From positions 1 through 46,221 of the forward strand of contig JALFQD010000409.1 of the NCBI GenBank assembly GCA_022785265.1: a stretch of DNA of 46,221 nucleotides, written 5' to 3'. The stretch comes from Clostridium sp. GTDB taxonomy: Bacteria; Bacillota; Clostridia; Clostridiales; Clostridiaceae. Both the position numbers and the translations under genes were made by a program. The notes below the pieces were generated by a model that was not told the origin of the DNA, did not search any database, and saw only the letters and a list, made by a program, of their open reading frames with translations. Below are positions 26,807 to 33,602 of the stretch, one piece after another (position 1 is the stretch's first letter; each line of letters begins with the position of its first letter).

Positions 26807-27152
26807 TGGAAAAGAATTTCTCTATGTGGGCTGTTACCTTGATGAAAATGACGACTTTATTCTCAAAGTTGGCACAACTAATAATCTTGAGCGGCGTAAA
26901 GCTGAACACACGCGCAACTATCGCAAGGCCGATAAACATAAGCTAATAGGCAAGCGTGAATTTGTTTATCTATGGCATTTGCCGCTAAGTAAATATAACA
27001 CATTGCGGTTTGAGGATAAAACGCGCCAGCGTTGGCAAGATGAAAAAATTGGGGAATATGTGCGGAATGATAGATTTGTATGCAAACAAATTCCCGAACG
27101 TGTAGAGGTTACAATCAGAAAAACCTATACAATTGAAATACCAGAATTTTAA
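26799..27152 (+). CDS. GIY-YIG / T5orf172-like nuclease domain protein (117 aa)
   Basis: FLYVGCYLDENDDFILKVGTT followed by NNLERRKAEHTRNYRK fits the GIY-YIG/MUG113-type fold: Y-V-G, then K-x-G-T-x-N-L-x-R-R-x-x-x-H. Single small domain, ending TYTIEIPEF. Such proteins are found as phage-encoded nucleases or homing-type enzymes. The canonical catalytic Glu is not clearly placed, so activity is uncertain. Start overlaps the preceding gene. Confidence 0.65.
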   Translation: MNNGKEFLYVGCYLDENDDFILKVGTTNNLERRKAEHTRNYRKADKHKLIGKREFVYLWHLPLSKYNTLRFEDKTRQRWQDEKIGEYVRNDRFVCKQIPERVEVTIRKTYTIEIPEF

Positions 27153-27160
27153 GAAAGGAA

Positions 27161-27190
27161 AACGCGCGGGGATAAAATTCCCCCGCGCGC
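27161..27190 (+). terminator. GC-rich hairpin between nuclease and zinc-ribbon genes
   Basis: GCGCGGGG-ATAAAATTC-CCCCGCGC, perfect 8-bp GC stem with no T run; probably an RNA-stability or attenuation element. Confidence 0.55.
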
Positions 27191-27202
27191 AAGGTTAAAA
27201 CT

Positions 27203-27385
27203 ATGGATTATATTTGTTGCCCCATTTGCGGCACTACAAATGAATATGAAGAAATTTCTGATTTGGATATAAGCTATTATAATAAAACAATAAGAAGGTA
27301 TTTTCTTTGCGGCGGCTGTGGCAGTCAATTTATGGCGGAATACACTTTAGAAAATGTTATTGCTTTGGAAGAACCAGAAAAGTAA
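27203..27385 (+). CDS. Small zinc-ribbon protein (60 aa)
   Basis: MDYICCPICGTTNEYEEISD with CPIC and later CGGCGSQF give a two-CxxC zinc ribbon, then an acidic tail. Likely a small nucleic-acid or RNA-polymerase-binding protein; no specific family. Ends before a strong terminator. Confidence 0.65.
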   Translation: MDYICCPICGTTNEYEEISDLDISYYNKTIRRYFLCGGCGSQFMAEYTLENVIALEEPEK

Positions 27386-27410
27386 ATAAGTTACAATGTA
27401 AAAATTTTTT

Positions 27411-27440
27411 GGCTGAAATAAAATTTCAGCCATTTTTTTT
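27411..27440 (+). terminator. Strong intrinsic terminator
   Basis: GGCTGAAAT-AAA-ATTTCAGCC followed by ATTTTTTTT. Confidence 0.92.
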
Positions 27441-27450
27441 CAAAAAAGAC

Positions 27451-27545
27451 TTGACATTTGAACTGGCCGCCACCGGATGCGGCGGCCAGAATTTTAAATC
27501 AATCAAAGTTTGTGAATTTTTTGTAACAAATGTTAAACAATTTTT
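27451..27545 (+). repeat. Structured intergenic element, copy 5
   Basis: Outer TTGA..ATTT (27451) can pair with AAAT..TCAA (27495-27506); hairpin B CTGGCCGCC/GGCGGCCAG (27463-27489); then GTTTGTGAATTTTTTG and a weaker hairpin C to 27545. It directly follows the terminator and has no clear promoter of its own. Confidence 0.65.
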
Positions 27546-27570
27546 GTCAAGATAAATTTTCCTGAAAGGC

Positions 27571-27599
27571 TTGACAGCTACGCTAAAAGGTGTTATAAT
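27571..27599 (+). promoter_or_regulatory. Early promoter
   Basis: TTGACA, 17 nt, TATAAT. Confidence 0.85.
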
Positions 27600-27634
27600 A
27601 ATGCCAGAAGTTAAGGAGAGAGGTAATTAAAACT

Positions 27635-27835
27635 ATGGAAAAGAGTATCACTCAGAGAATTGAAGAACTTGCAGACCAGATAAAGCAACTTTCTATTGAC
27701 ATGGCTCGCATGAAAGAGACTGCTGACCCAGATGACGTCAACGACATTCAAGAATTAAGTGATAACTTGTTTCATATCCAGTCTAAAATGCACTGTGAGT
27801 ATTATTCTTTAGCGCAAGATATTTGGGGAGATTAA
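27635..27835 (+). CDS. Small coiled-coil protein (66 aa)
   Basis: MEKSITQRIEELADQIKQLS with heptad-like hydrophobics through DVNDIQELSDNLFHIQSKM; acidic, helical, likely an oligomerising regulator or anti-factor. Own promoter and ribosome site (AAGGAGAGG). No family recognised. Confidence 0.65.
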   Translation: MEKSITQRIEELADQIKQLSIDMARMKETADPDDVNDIQELSDNLFHIQSKMHCEYYSLAQDIWGD

Positions 27836-27840
27836 AAAAA

Positions 27841-27874
27841 GGGGTTGACACAACAACCCCCTTCGTATTATAAT
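27841..27874 (+). promoter_or_regulatory. Fused terminator and promoter
   Basis: GGGGTTG-ACACA-ACAACCCC is a terminator-like hairpin whose loop and left arm contain the -35 TTGACA (27845); TATAAT follows at 27869 after 18 nt. Terminator and next promoter share bases. Confidence 0.7.
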
Positions 27875-27906
27875 AATACCAGAAGTTAAGGAAAGGGGTA
27901 ATTAAA

Positions 27907-27972
27907 ATGTTTACAAATATTATGTTCTATGTCATTTGGGCGGTTTTTGCTTTATACAGAAGAATTTTCTGA
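27907..27972 (+). CDS. 21-aa memb peptide ORF
   Basis: ATG 27907 with AAGGAAAGGGGTAATTAAA upstream encodes MFTNIMFYVIWAVFALYRRI plus F, one hydrophobic helix with a short basic end, then TGA. The gene has its own promoter at 27845 and the next promoter begins 18 nt later, so something is expressed here and this is the only frame. Single-helix phage peptides often modulate membrane proteins; function unknown. Confidence 0.55.
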   Translation: MFTNIMFYVIWAVFALYRRIF

Positions 27973-27989
27973 TTTAATGAAATAAGTGC

Positions 27990-28018
27990 TTGACAAATAA
28001 ACCCATTGGTGTTATAAT
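27990..28018 (+). promoter_or_regulatory. Early promoter of the PcfJ-like gene
   Basis: TTGACA, 17 nt, TATAAT. Confidence 0.87.
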
Positions 28019-28054
28019 AAACATATAAAGAAAAGGGATTGAGAGGTACTTAAA

Positions 28055-29119
28055 ATGAGCATGATAGAAAAGAACAAGAACCTGTTTGTGGTTACTTTGG
28101 AGAGCGGTAAGCAGACTTATTTTAACTTTACTGATGGCAATATCTATGGCGTAAGCGGCAAAGTTGTGCAAAACTTCAATGCTGAAGCTATGAGAATTTT
28201 GAAATCTAATCAGAACAGCAATTTTATTGCCATGTATTTCTATGAAAAAACGCTGTCCTATTCCCCTTATATTGATATTAAAGAATGGCCTGCTTCTTTG
28301 GTAGAAACCATTTATAGTTTGTATGCAAAACGTTACTCTGTCGATGTTCTGAGCAGAATTGCTGAGTTCTGTTATAAGAATAATTTTAAGCTGGATAAAA
28401 AAGGCGTTAAGATTTTAACAGAAGCTCTTTCCAACATGGAAAATGACAATGGTGAGTTGCCTTGGATAAATAGCCATCGGTTAGAAATTGAAATCGTTAA
28501 AATTTCCTATAGTAATTTGCCTGAGAAGATTATTTCTCTTATTTCACAGTCTACGCCTGAAATGAGAAAATATATTATAGAAGATGCTCAGAAAATTGCT
28601 TTTCGGTATGAACATGAAAATTGGGAATATTTGGATAAAGTGATACATTCTGCTAACACATACATTTGTCCTTATATATCCCGTTATATTCAGCTTTGTA
28701 ATTTACTTCACCATGAACGAACCTATAAAAATCTGTTTCAATCTATTTGCATGATGGAAAAAGAAAGAGATTTAATGGCTGATAAATTCTGTCTTGAATA
28801 CCAGAAAAAAGCACCTTTGTTTTTTGAAGATGAAAACTTTACAGTTCTCATTCCTACAACTGCAGACGAGTTCAAAGAAGAAGCCGATTACCAGCAAAAT
28901 TGTGTTTTTCGTCTGTACTATCCAAGAGTGAGGAATTGCGAAACCCATGTAGTTTTTATTCGCAAGAAGTCCGACATTAACACACCTTATATTACTTGCG
29001 AAGTTAATAATGCTGGGGAGATTATCCAGTACCTTACAAGGTTTAATGATAATGTGACAGATGATAATGCAAAAGCATTTGGGATTGCTTACCAAGAATA
29101 TTTGCATGAGCATTTTTAG
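28055..29119 (+). CDS. PcfJ-like protein ending in TAG (354 aa)
   Basis: MSMIEKNKNLFVVTLESGKQ. The long helical middle is followed at about residues 255-345 by the PcfJ-type block: FTVLIPTTADEFKEEADYQQ, then C, HVVFIRKKSD, TPYITCEVNNAGEIIQYLTR and N..V. PcfJ-like proteins occur on conjugative plasmids and phages; function unsettled. It ends with TAG at 29117-29119, the only plus-strand gene here that does. Readthrough would add about 22 residues across the terminator stem, so TAG is presumably a real stop when this gene is expressed. Confidence 0.75.
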   Translation: MSMIEKNKNLFVVTLESGKQTYFNFTDGNIYGVSGKVVQNFNAEAMRILKSNQNSNFIAMYFYEKTLSYSPYIDIKEWPASLVETIYSLYAKRYSVDVLSRIAEFCYKNNFKLDKKGVKILTEALSNMENDNGELPWINSHRLEIEIVKISYSNLPEKIISLISQSTPEMRKYIIEDAQKIAFRYEHENWEYLDKVIHSANTYICPYISRYIQLCNLLHHERTYKNLFQSICMMEKERDLMADKFCLEYQKKAPLFFEDENFTVLIPTTADEFKEEADYQQNCVFRLYYPRVRNCETHVVFIRKKSDINTPYITCEVNNAGEIIQYLTRFNDNVTDDNAKAFGIAYQEYLHEHF

Positions 29120-29128
29120 AAGCCAAAA

Positions 29129-29156
29129 AGAAGGGAAAAAGAATCCCTTCTTTTTA
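29129..29156 (+). terminator. Terminator after the PcfJ-like gene
   Basis: AAGAAGGGA-aaaaga-ATCCCTTCTTTTTAT. Confidence 0.85.
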
Positions 29157-29177
29157 TATATTTTTGCGCGAAAGGGC

Positions 29178-29206
29178 TTGACAAATAAATCTATTGGTGC
29201 TATAAT
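29178..29206 (+). promoter_or_regulatory. Early promoter
   Basis: TTGACA, 17 nt, TATAAT. Confidence 0.85.
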
Positions 29207-29247
29207 TAAGACAATCCAAGAGAAGAACAGTAAAGGAGATGATAACA

Positions 29248-29394
29248 ATGAATGAATTTTTTGGCTACTGCGGTTGGGACTTCGGCGGCGCATTGAACAA
29301 TAAATTTCAGAGGGGCGAACACGTACGCATTGGGCGTACCATATATCGTGTGATTTTTCGCATTGGCTCTTGGCATTGGTTAAAAAGAATTTGA
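29248..29394 (+). CDS. Small protein (48 aa), unknown
   Basis: ATG 29248 after AAAGGAGATGATAACA; TGA at 29392-29394. Starts MNEFFGYCGWDFGGALNNKF and ends in a basic aromatic segment (RIGRTIYRVIFRIGSWHWLK). Complete promoter, ribosome site and the next promoter right after it support a real gene. Possibly membrane-surface associated. No family recognised. Confidence 0.6.
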   Translation: MNEFFGYCGWDFGGALNNKFQRGEHVRIGRTIYRVIFRIGSWHWLKRI

Positions 29395-29403
29395 AAAAAG
29401 GAA

Positions 29404-29432
29404 TTGACATAACAGTCTCTTTGTGCTATAAT
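29404..29432 (+). promoter_or_regulatory. Early promoter
   Basis: TTGACA, 17 nt, TATAAT. Confidence 0.85.
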
Positions 29433-29459
29433 AATATCATCAAAAGGAGGTTTGATAAC

Positions 29460-29624
29460 ATGAAGGTAAATGAAAACAAACTTGATACTGTTTTGCAAAG
29501 CTTTGTAGAATCATTCAATGATTGCGCTTGTTGTCCTTTGATTTTTGATTGCGAAAGAGATAATGAAGGGATTGACTGTTACGAATGTGCAGAAGTGTTG
29601 AAAAAATGGCTCATGGGGGAGTAA
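29460..29624 (+). CDS. Small cysteine-rich protein (54 aa)
   Basis: ATG 29460 after AAAGGAGGTTTGATAAC. MKVNENKLDTVLQSFVESFN then CACC, C, and CYEC: six Cys in 24 residues, likely a metal knot. Ends KKWLMGE. Its stop TAA lies in the loop of GGGG-AGTAAT-CCCC followed by TATTTTTTTT. Unknown function. Confidence 0.65.
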   Translation: MKVNENKLDTVLQSFVESFNDCACCPLIFDCERDNEGIDCYECAEVLKKWLMGE

Positions 29625-29731
29625 TCCCCTATTTTTTTTAAGCTGGTCGCCCTTGGCCATGGCGACCAGAATTTCGGTTTAATTAGGGTTTGTAAATTTT
29701 TTTCTGCGCAAGTGCGGTTCAAGTACCCTAA
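29616..29731 (+). repeat. Terminator plus structured intergenic element, copy 6
   Basis: GGGG(AGTAAT)CCCC with T8 (29616-29639) serves as hairpin A/terminator; hairpin B CTGGTCGCC-cttggccat-GGCGACCAG (29643-29669), then GAATTT; hairpin C closed by TTAGGGT/ACCCTAA (29683-29731). The closing pair TTGAC/GTCAA of other copies is replaced by CCCTA/TAGGG. Confidence 0.65.
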
Positions 29732-29734
29732 CTA

Positions 29735-30120
29735 AAAAATCCTGTAATTAAGTCTCAGCGCCCCGGAGCCGGTTGTTAGGCTCCGGTATTTCCCCCGCAA
29801 CCCTCATATGGCGATTTTTTGCTCAATCCAGCGGCTCGCCCCATATGCACTTATTTTCCCAAAAAAGTTAAGGTTGTGCTTACGCACTCTCAACTTTTTT
29901 TCTTTTACCTTTGTTCCGCCCCGGCGCTACTCAATCACTTTATGCCCTTTTGATTTTTTATAAAAAATATGTTATAATATTAAAAAAAAGCAAAAATTCC
30001 AAAAGAAAAGAAAAAAATTTTCTTGTCAAATTGCGCGCTTCCAGATTAAGTCCGCCGCGGCACCAGTTTATTTTTATAAAAATATATTGTATAATAATAT
30101 CATAATCAAAAAGGGAAAAG
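29735..30120 (+). other. Non-coding stretch with stacked hairpins and two promoters
   Basis: Contains CCGGAGCC/GGCTCCGG (29761-29784), a hairpin with loop TTAC between GTGC and GCAC (29867-29890) followed by T8, and two A/T-type promoters (TATAAT at about 29970 and at 30090). No ORF with a ribosome site before 30125. Boundary between the early region and the next cassette. Confidence 0.5.
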
Positions 30121-30124
30121 GAAA

Positions 30125-30187
30125 ATGCGGCAGGTTTTGATTCTATCCAATTTTGCCTTTTTGGGCTTACGCCCAAAAATTTTTTAA
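30125..30187 (+). CDS. 20-aa leader-type ORF ending in a terminator
   Basis: Promoter with TATAAT at 30090, site AAGGGAAAAGGAAA, ATG 30125, product MRQVLILSNFAFLGLRPKIF. The last codons form the hairpin TTTTTGGGC-TTAC-GCCCAAAAATTTTTT, so the transcript should stop at the ORF end. Either a free-standing small peptide gene or an attenuator leader. Confidence 0.45.
   Translation: MRQVLILSNFAFLGLRPKIF
30164..30187 (+). terminator. Terminator inside the 20-aa ORF
   Basis: TTTTTGGGC-TTAC-GCCCAAAAA then TTTTTT; the loop TTAC recurs in several hairpins here. Confidence 0.75.
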
Positions 30188-30313
30188 TGCCTAAGTACAA
30201 GCTGCCGCCTCGGCAACTTTGTTAATGGAAATGGTTGATTTTTATTAACATTGTGCAGAATGTTGTAGAAGGCATTGCGCCTTCTACAGCTTGTTCCACC
30301 TCGGCATTAACAA
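30188..30313. other. Structured gap with duplicated motif
   Basis: Hairpin TGTAGAAGGC-ATTG-CGCCTTCTACA (30266-30292) flanked by two related words, GCCGCCTCGGCAAC (30203) and TTCCACCTCGGCATTAAC (30295). No gene. Confidence 0.4.
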
Positions 30314-31060
30314 TTAATACCCAGGATCATTTTCAACCTTTAAAAGTTCAGGATGTAAATCAAGATATGACTTAAATATTTCATACTAAGTACAGCGTAC
30401 AACCATGTATCCTGTCTCATCACGAAACTTGAAAATACAATCTCTAAATGTATCTAAGCCTAAACGGTCTAATTGTTCAAAATATTCATCGCTTGTAATT
30501 TCTTTATCGCGCAAGGCATCTCTCAATAACATCTCTTGCCTTATTTTTTCTGGTGAATCCATATAACAAGATGCAATGATTTTATTAAAACGTTTATTTT
30601 CTTCTTCGGTTAATAAACGATAATGATTAAAATCATCAAGCTTAATTGCCCAAATATAATTACGACGACCAATTTCACCCTAAGAAAAGCACTCTGACGT
30701 AATGCCAAACAATGGTATTAAGGTTTCAGTTAAACGACGATTGGCAGTACGCTCAGAAAGAAAATAACCCTCTTGGACAAAGCGTCGGCTCATACCGCAT
30801 ATAGTACTTAAACCATTTTGATATTTATGGCAACGTGCAACCTCTTTTTTTGCAATATCTTCATTTCTTTCTCGCATTTTTTTATCATAAGTGCTAAAAA
30901 ATATTTCTTTTATTATAACACCGCCATGTACTTTTTCATAATCACAAAAATCAGAAAGTTTATTATAAAATTTTGTTGATGTGTTTTTAAAATGACCAAA
31001 CGAGACTCCAAACCAAGCGGCTAAATCACGTGTAGTCATTTTACCTAAATGTAATTCCAT
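30314..31060 (-). CDS. DNA-binding/replication-type regulator, TAG-recoded, paralogue A (248 aa)
   Basis: ATG 31060 (MELHLGKMTTRDLAAWFGVS) behind GTGAGG; TAA 30314. Two TAGs as Gln (CFSQGEIGRRN; RCTQYEIFKSY). The N-terminal RDLAAWFGVSFGHFKNTSTK looks like a helix-turn-helix; the middle has FVQEGYFLSERTANRRLTET, a second HTH-like helix pair. Same size and N-terminal plan as the 31986-32720 gene. Perhaps a replication or transcription regulator expressed once amber decoding is active. It is preceded by a long structured leader with a terminator. Confidence 0.65.
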
Positions 31061-31088
31061 TTAATAAAAACCTCACTTTTTAAAAATA

Positions 31089-31140
31089 TGAGAAAAAAGT
31101 CATACTTTTGGCATGACTATATTTTTTTTTCTACTCATGC
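31089..31140 (-). promoter_or_regulatory. Leader terminator with competing hairpin upstream of paralogue A
   Basis: Minus-strand RNA: GTCAT-gccaaaagt-ATGAC then TTTTTT is a short terminator. The upstream GGCATGA can pair with TCATGCC and would break the terminator stem, a terminator/antiterminator arrangement 40-80 nt before the ATG. The stop codon of a 26-aa ORF lies in the terminator stem, so translation could choose between them. Confidence 0.5.
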
Positions 31141-31180
31141 CAAAACCATTACCTTTATTACCGGTTAGATTAAAGGTCAT
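31100..31180 (-). CDS. Possible 26-aa leader peptide
   Basis: ATG 31180 reads MTFNLTGNKGNGFGMSRKKN and ends IVMPKV with TGA at 31100, inside the terminator stem. The ribosome site is weak (AGAGAAAAATT). Either an attenuation leader for paralogue A or a small gene with stop-in-terminator layout, as in many other places here. Confidence 0.4.
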   Translation of the reverse strand: MTFNLTGNKGNGFGMSRKKNIVMPKV

Positions 31181-31985
31181 AATTTTTCTCTAACTTAAAT
31201 AAAAAATTGTTTAAATCTCTTCACCGCTCTTGCCCAAAGGGACATAAAAAAATATGGGCCAAGCCCACGGAAGGTTATAACGTTTTTTGGCACATCTATA
31301 TGTCTTATAGAGGGGCCATTTTTCGTTATAAGTGTGATAAAGTAATTAAAGTTTTCACTTTTTAATTTTAAAATGGAATTTTCATTTCATTTTTTAAATT
31401 GATTTTTGATTTTGAATTGAGATTTTGAAAATAAAATTTAAATATGCCGTCTTTGGCGCAAAAATTGTCTCTCTTTCATTATATATATAATATCATATTT
31501 TTGTAAAATTGTAAACTTGGCGCGTAAACCCAAAGAAAGATAATATAATAAGGATTGCGGCAACGGGTTCGGATAAAAGAGAATGGTGTTGGGATGGGGG
31601 ATCGGCCACCACACCTCCCCAATTTTCTATTTTTTTCATTCTCACTCCACGCTCGTCAATTTTGTAGAAAAGTTTGTGATACCTAAAAATTTTAATTCCA
31701 ATCTACAAAATTCAAGCTCTATAACCCCAGCTCCACAATCTATTGTCAAAAAGATTGTCCTACCGGCTATTTTGTCAAAACTCAAGCGCACGTAAGACGC
31801 CTCACTTTTAAATAAAAACTCTACACTTTCAAAGTCAAATTTTTTGCAAAGTTTTATTTAAAAAAACGTTTACCTATTATCTTCCCAACTCTATTTTAAA
31901 TAAAACACCTGCATTTCAAAAGTGTGTGAAAATTGCAGGTGTTTATATAAAAAGTGGAGCCTTGCTTCGCAAAACTCCACTTTTT
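31181..31985. other. 800-nt non-coding region with long leader structures
   Basis: No credible gene. On the minus strand an A/T-type promoter (AAAAATATGATATTATATATA, about 31475-31505) would give a 400-nt leader to paralogue A. That leader contains TTATAACG...TGGC/GCCA...CGTTATAA (31274-31331) and GTGGGC-TTG-GCCCAT followed by ATTTTTTT (31249-31268). To the right, AATTTTGTAGA/TCTACAAAATT pair over 55 nt (31656-31711). Confidence 0.45.
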
Positions 31986-31986
31986 T
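31903..31986 (-). terminator. Double terminator after paralogue B
   Basis: AAAGTGGAG...CTCCACTTT with T run (31951-31986), then AAACACCTGCA...TGCAGGTGTTT (31903-31944). The first also faces right (CTCCACTTTTTTT). The ACACCT word recurs in the 32751 inverted repeat. Confidence 0.75.
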
Positions 31987-32720
31987 TAATCTTCAAAAAC
32001 CAATTCATCCACTAATTGCGTCCGTTTTTCTGGAAAAAATCCTAACCGTTCAACCACCAACGCTACAAACATTAAATAGCTGTTTCTAGTATTCAGCTCT
32101 CCTTTAGCTTCCTTATACTCAGCCGTACTAATTTCACCTTTATAATAAGCATCATCAATCATTGCCATCTAATCATTACATTCTTGATAAGACTCATGAG
32201 CACAATCTAAAACAATTCTGTACTCAGCTTCACTTAATACATCAGTACCTTCTTTATTCATCCAAACATAATGGCTACTGCCTAATGCGCCCTTATCGTT
32301 TTTAATATAATTACGTCCATAATTTTTTCGCTTCCATAAACCTACATATTGCTAAGTAGTATCAACAGAAATCTAAGAATTAATTTCTGGAACTTTTGCA
32401 TAAATTGTCTTTCCTACTCGCGCGCTAGTATCAATTTTCTTCTATCCTGCTGGCGTAATTTTGTAATTCTTATCTTTAACCTTACCCCACTCTTTAGGCG
32501 CTTCTTTTTCAACAATCTCATAAGCCTTAGAATAAACTGGTATTTTTACTCTGTCAATAATAATTTTTTTGCCTTCATAATGCCAATCTGCAAAAGCACT
32601 AAGAATTTTCATCTTCTTTTCTTTTGCCTATGGCCGACTTTTTGCTAAAGTTTCAGGTCTTAATCCAAACCATACTGATAAATCTTTTAACATTATAGGA
32701 CCTTCTTGTAGCTCTATCAT
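31986..32720 (-). CDS. DNA-binding/replication-type regulator, TAG-recoded, paralogue B (244 aa)
   Basis: ATG 32720 (MIELQEGPIMLKDLSVWFGL) behind AAAGGGGGAACTCT; TAA 31986. Six TAGs as Gln (SRPQAKEKK, TPAGQKKID, NSQISVDTTQQYVG, ECNDQMAMID). The N-terminal LKDLSVWFGLRPETLAKSR parallels paralogue A (RDLAAWFGVSFGHFKNTS), an HTH-like start. The C-terminus has EISTAEYKEAKGELNTRNSY. Regulator or replication-initiation role is a guess from the paired HTH-like starts. Confidence 0.65.
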
Positions 32721-32750
32721 AGAGTTCCCCCTTTATAAAAATCTACTTTT

Positions 32751-32819
32751 TATATAAAACACCTCATTTTTAAAGCTATATATAATATATATAGTCTTAT
32801 TTTTGAGGTGTTTTATATA
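32751..32819. repeat. 16-bp inverted repeat flanking a promoter core
   Basis: Arms TATATAAAACACCTCA (32751-32766) and its exact complement (32804-32819) enclose TATATATAATATATATAG. On the minus strand this centre is an A/T-type promoter for paralogue B. Likely an operator or a long hairpin that closes the promoter. Confidence 0.65.
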
Positions 32820-32904
32820 CTTTATAGAACTTGTATTTACTTTAGTTCTACATTTATATATAAAAAATCATAAAATTCTCCTTTCCCGCTTTGTCCAAAA
32901 ATTT

Positions 32905-32976
32905 GTGCGGTAAAGCCGCACAATTTTACTTTTGCGAGCTACCACTCGCAAACTTTTGCGGACTAACGTCCGCAAC
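32905..32976. repeat. Three tandem hairpins
   Basis: TTGTGCGG-TAAA-CCGCACAA, TTTGCGAG-CTACCA-CTCGCAAA and TTGCGGAC-TAAC-GTCCGCAA follow each other directly, each starting TTTTGCG or similar. They sit just upstream of an A/T-type promoter (TATAAT 33000-33005). Confidence 0.7.
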
Positions 32977-32999
32977 TTTACTTTTTTATAATTTTATTA

Positions 33000-33005
33000 T
33001 ATAAT
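33000..33005 (+). promoter_or_regulatory. A/T-type promoter (-10) of the 33061 gene
   Basis: CTTTTTTATAATTTTATTATATAATATATACAG is summarised as T-rich tract, then TATAATATATA; no TTGACA. First of the second promoter class. Confidence 0.65.
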
Positions 33006-33033
33006 ATATACAGAAAAAATAAGAAAAAGGAGG

Positions 33034-33054
33034 TTTGCGCACTGTGTGCGCAAA
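33034..33054 (+). promoter_or_regulatory. Hairpin between ribosome site and start codon
   Basis: TTTGCGCA-CTGTG-TGCGCAAA lies directly after AGGAGG (33028-33033) and ends 6 nt before ATG 33061. Folded, it reduces the 27-nt spacer to normal length; unfolded, only GTG 33046 is in range. Confidence 0.6.
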
Positions 33055-33060
33055 ACTACT

Positions 33061-33456
33061 ATGAATATTAATGATTATCTTTTGACCTCACTGCGCGACG
33101 GCCAATCTGCCGAAGACCTCGCCAAAGACCTTTCGTCCGCCCTTCAAGCAGCCGAAAAGCAACTTGCAGAAGAAAAAGCCGCAAAAGAGCAAAGCTCGCA
33201 ACTTAAAACTGATTTGTGTAATTGCTTGCGCAATTACGCAAGTGCCATGCACCCAAAGACTTATAACAGATTGATTGAAATACATGGTCATGACTTCACT
33301 GATGATGAACTTATCAAGATCATTGATAACACAATAAAGAATACCGCAGTTGCAATAAAGCTTTGCGACGTTTTTGACGAAGCTACCACAACTCAAAACA
33401 CCGTTACAAACTGGGAAAAGCTTTTTAATGATTTCTTCGACAAATACGACTTGTAA
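33061..33456 (+). CDS. Unknown helical protein (131 aa; 136 aa if GTG 33046 is used)
   Basis: MNINDYLLTSLRDGQSAEDL then a coiled coil LSSALQAAEKQLAEEKAAKE and a helical C-terminus (VFDEATTTQNTVTNWEKLFN). An internal hairpin GAGC-AAA-GCTC encodes EQSS. The stop TAA lies in TTGTAAAAGC-TGC-GCTTTTACAA. No family recognised; the coiled coil suggests an oligomer. Start choice depends on the hairpin in the spacer. Confidence 0.65.
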   Translation: MNINDYLLTSLRDGQSAEDLAKDLSSALQAAEKQLAEEKAAKEQSSQLKTDLCNCLRNYASAMHPKTYNRLIEIHGHDFTDDELIKIIDNTIKNTAVAIKLCDVFDEATTTQNTVTNWEKLFNDFFDKYDL

Positions 33457-33528
33457 AAGCTGCGCTTTTACAAATTAAAGCTTTAATTAAAAAGAGAAGT
33501 TATAATTTTACTATAACTTCTCTTTTTT
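33451..33528 (+). terminator. Stop-codon hairpin followed by intrinsic terminator
   Basis: TTGTAAAAGC-TGC-GCTTTTACAA (33451-33473) contains the TAA; AAGAGAAGTTATA/TATAACTTCTCTTTTTT (about 33491-33528) is a proper terminator. Confidence 0.8.
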
Positions 33529-33536
33529 AATAGTCT

Positions 33537-33602
33537 TTTTGGGGCGGCAGCCCCAAAAACTGAGTGACGTTTTCATTAGTTATTCAAACGCAGTTTGAAT
33601 AA
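33537..33602. terminator. Two hairpins at the end of endonuclease 2
   Basis: TTTTGGGGC-GGCA-GCCCCAAAA (33537-33558) and AGTTATTCAAAC-GCA-GTTTGAATAACT (33579-33604). The second holds the TGA of the minus-strand endonuclease. Confidence 0.65.

Noticed and set aside
19328-29731. Six-copy hairpin element as a CRISPR array or insertion sequences
   Set aside because: Copies are kilobases apart with different stem sequences and no spacers, target duplications or transposase; conserved structure fits RNA elements better.
31583-31795. 70-aa plus ORF in the 31-kb gap
   Set aside because: No ribosome site or promoter; covers pairing arms of a likely structure.
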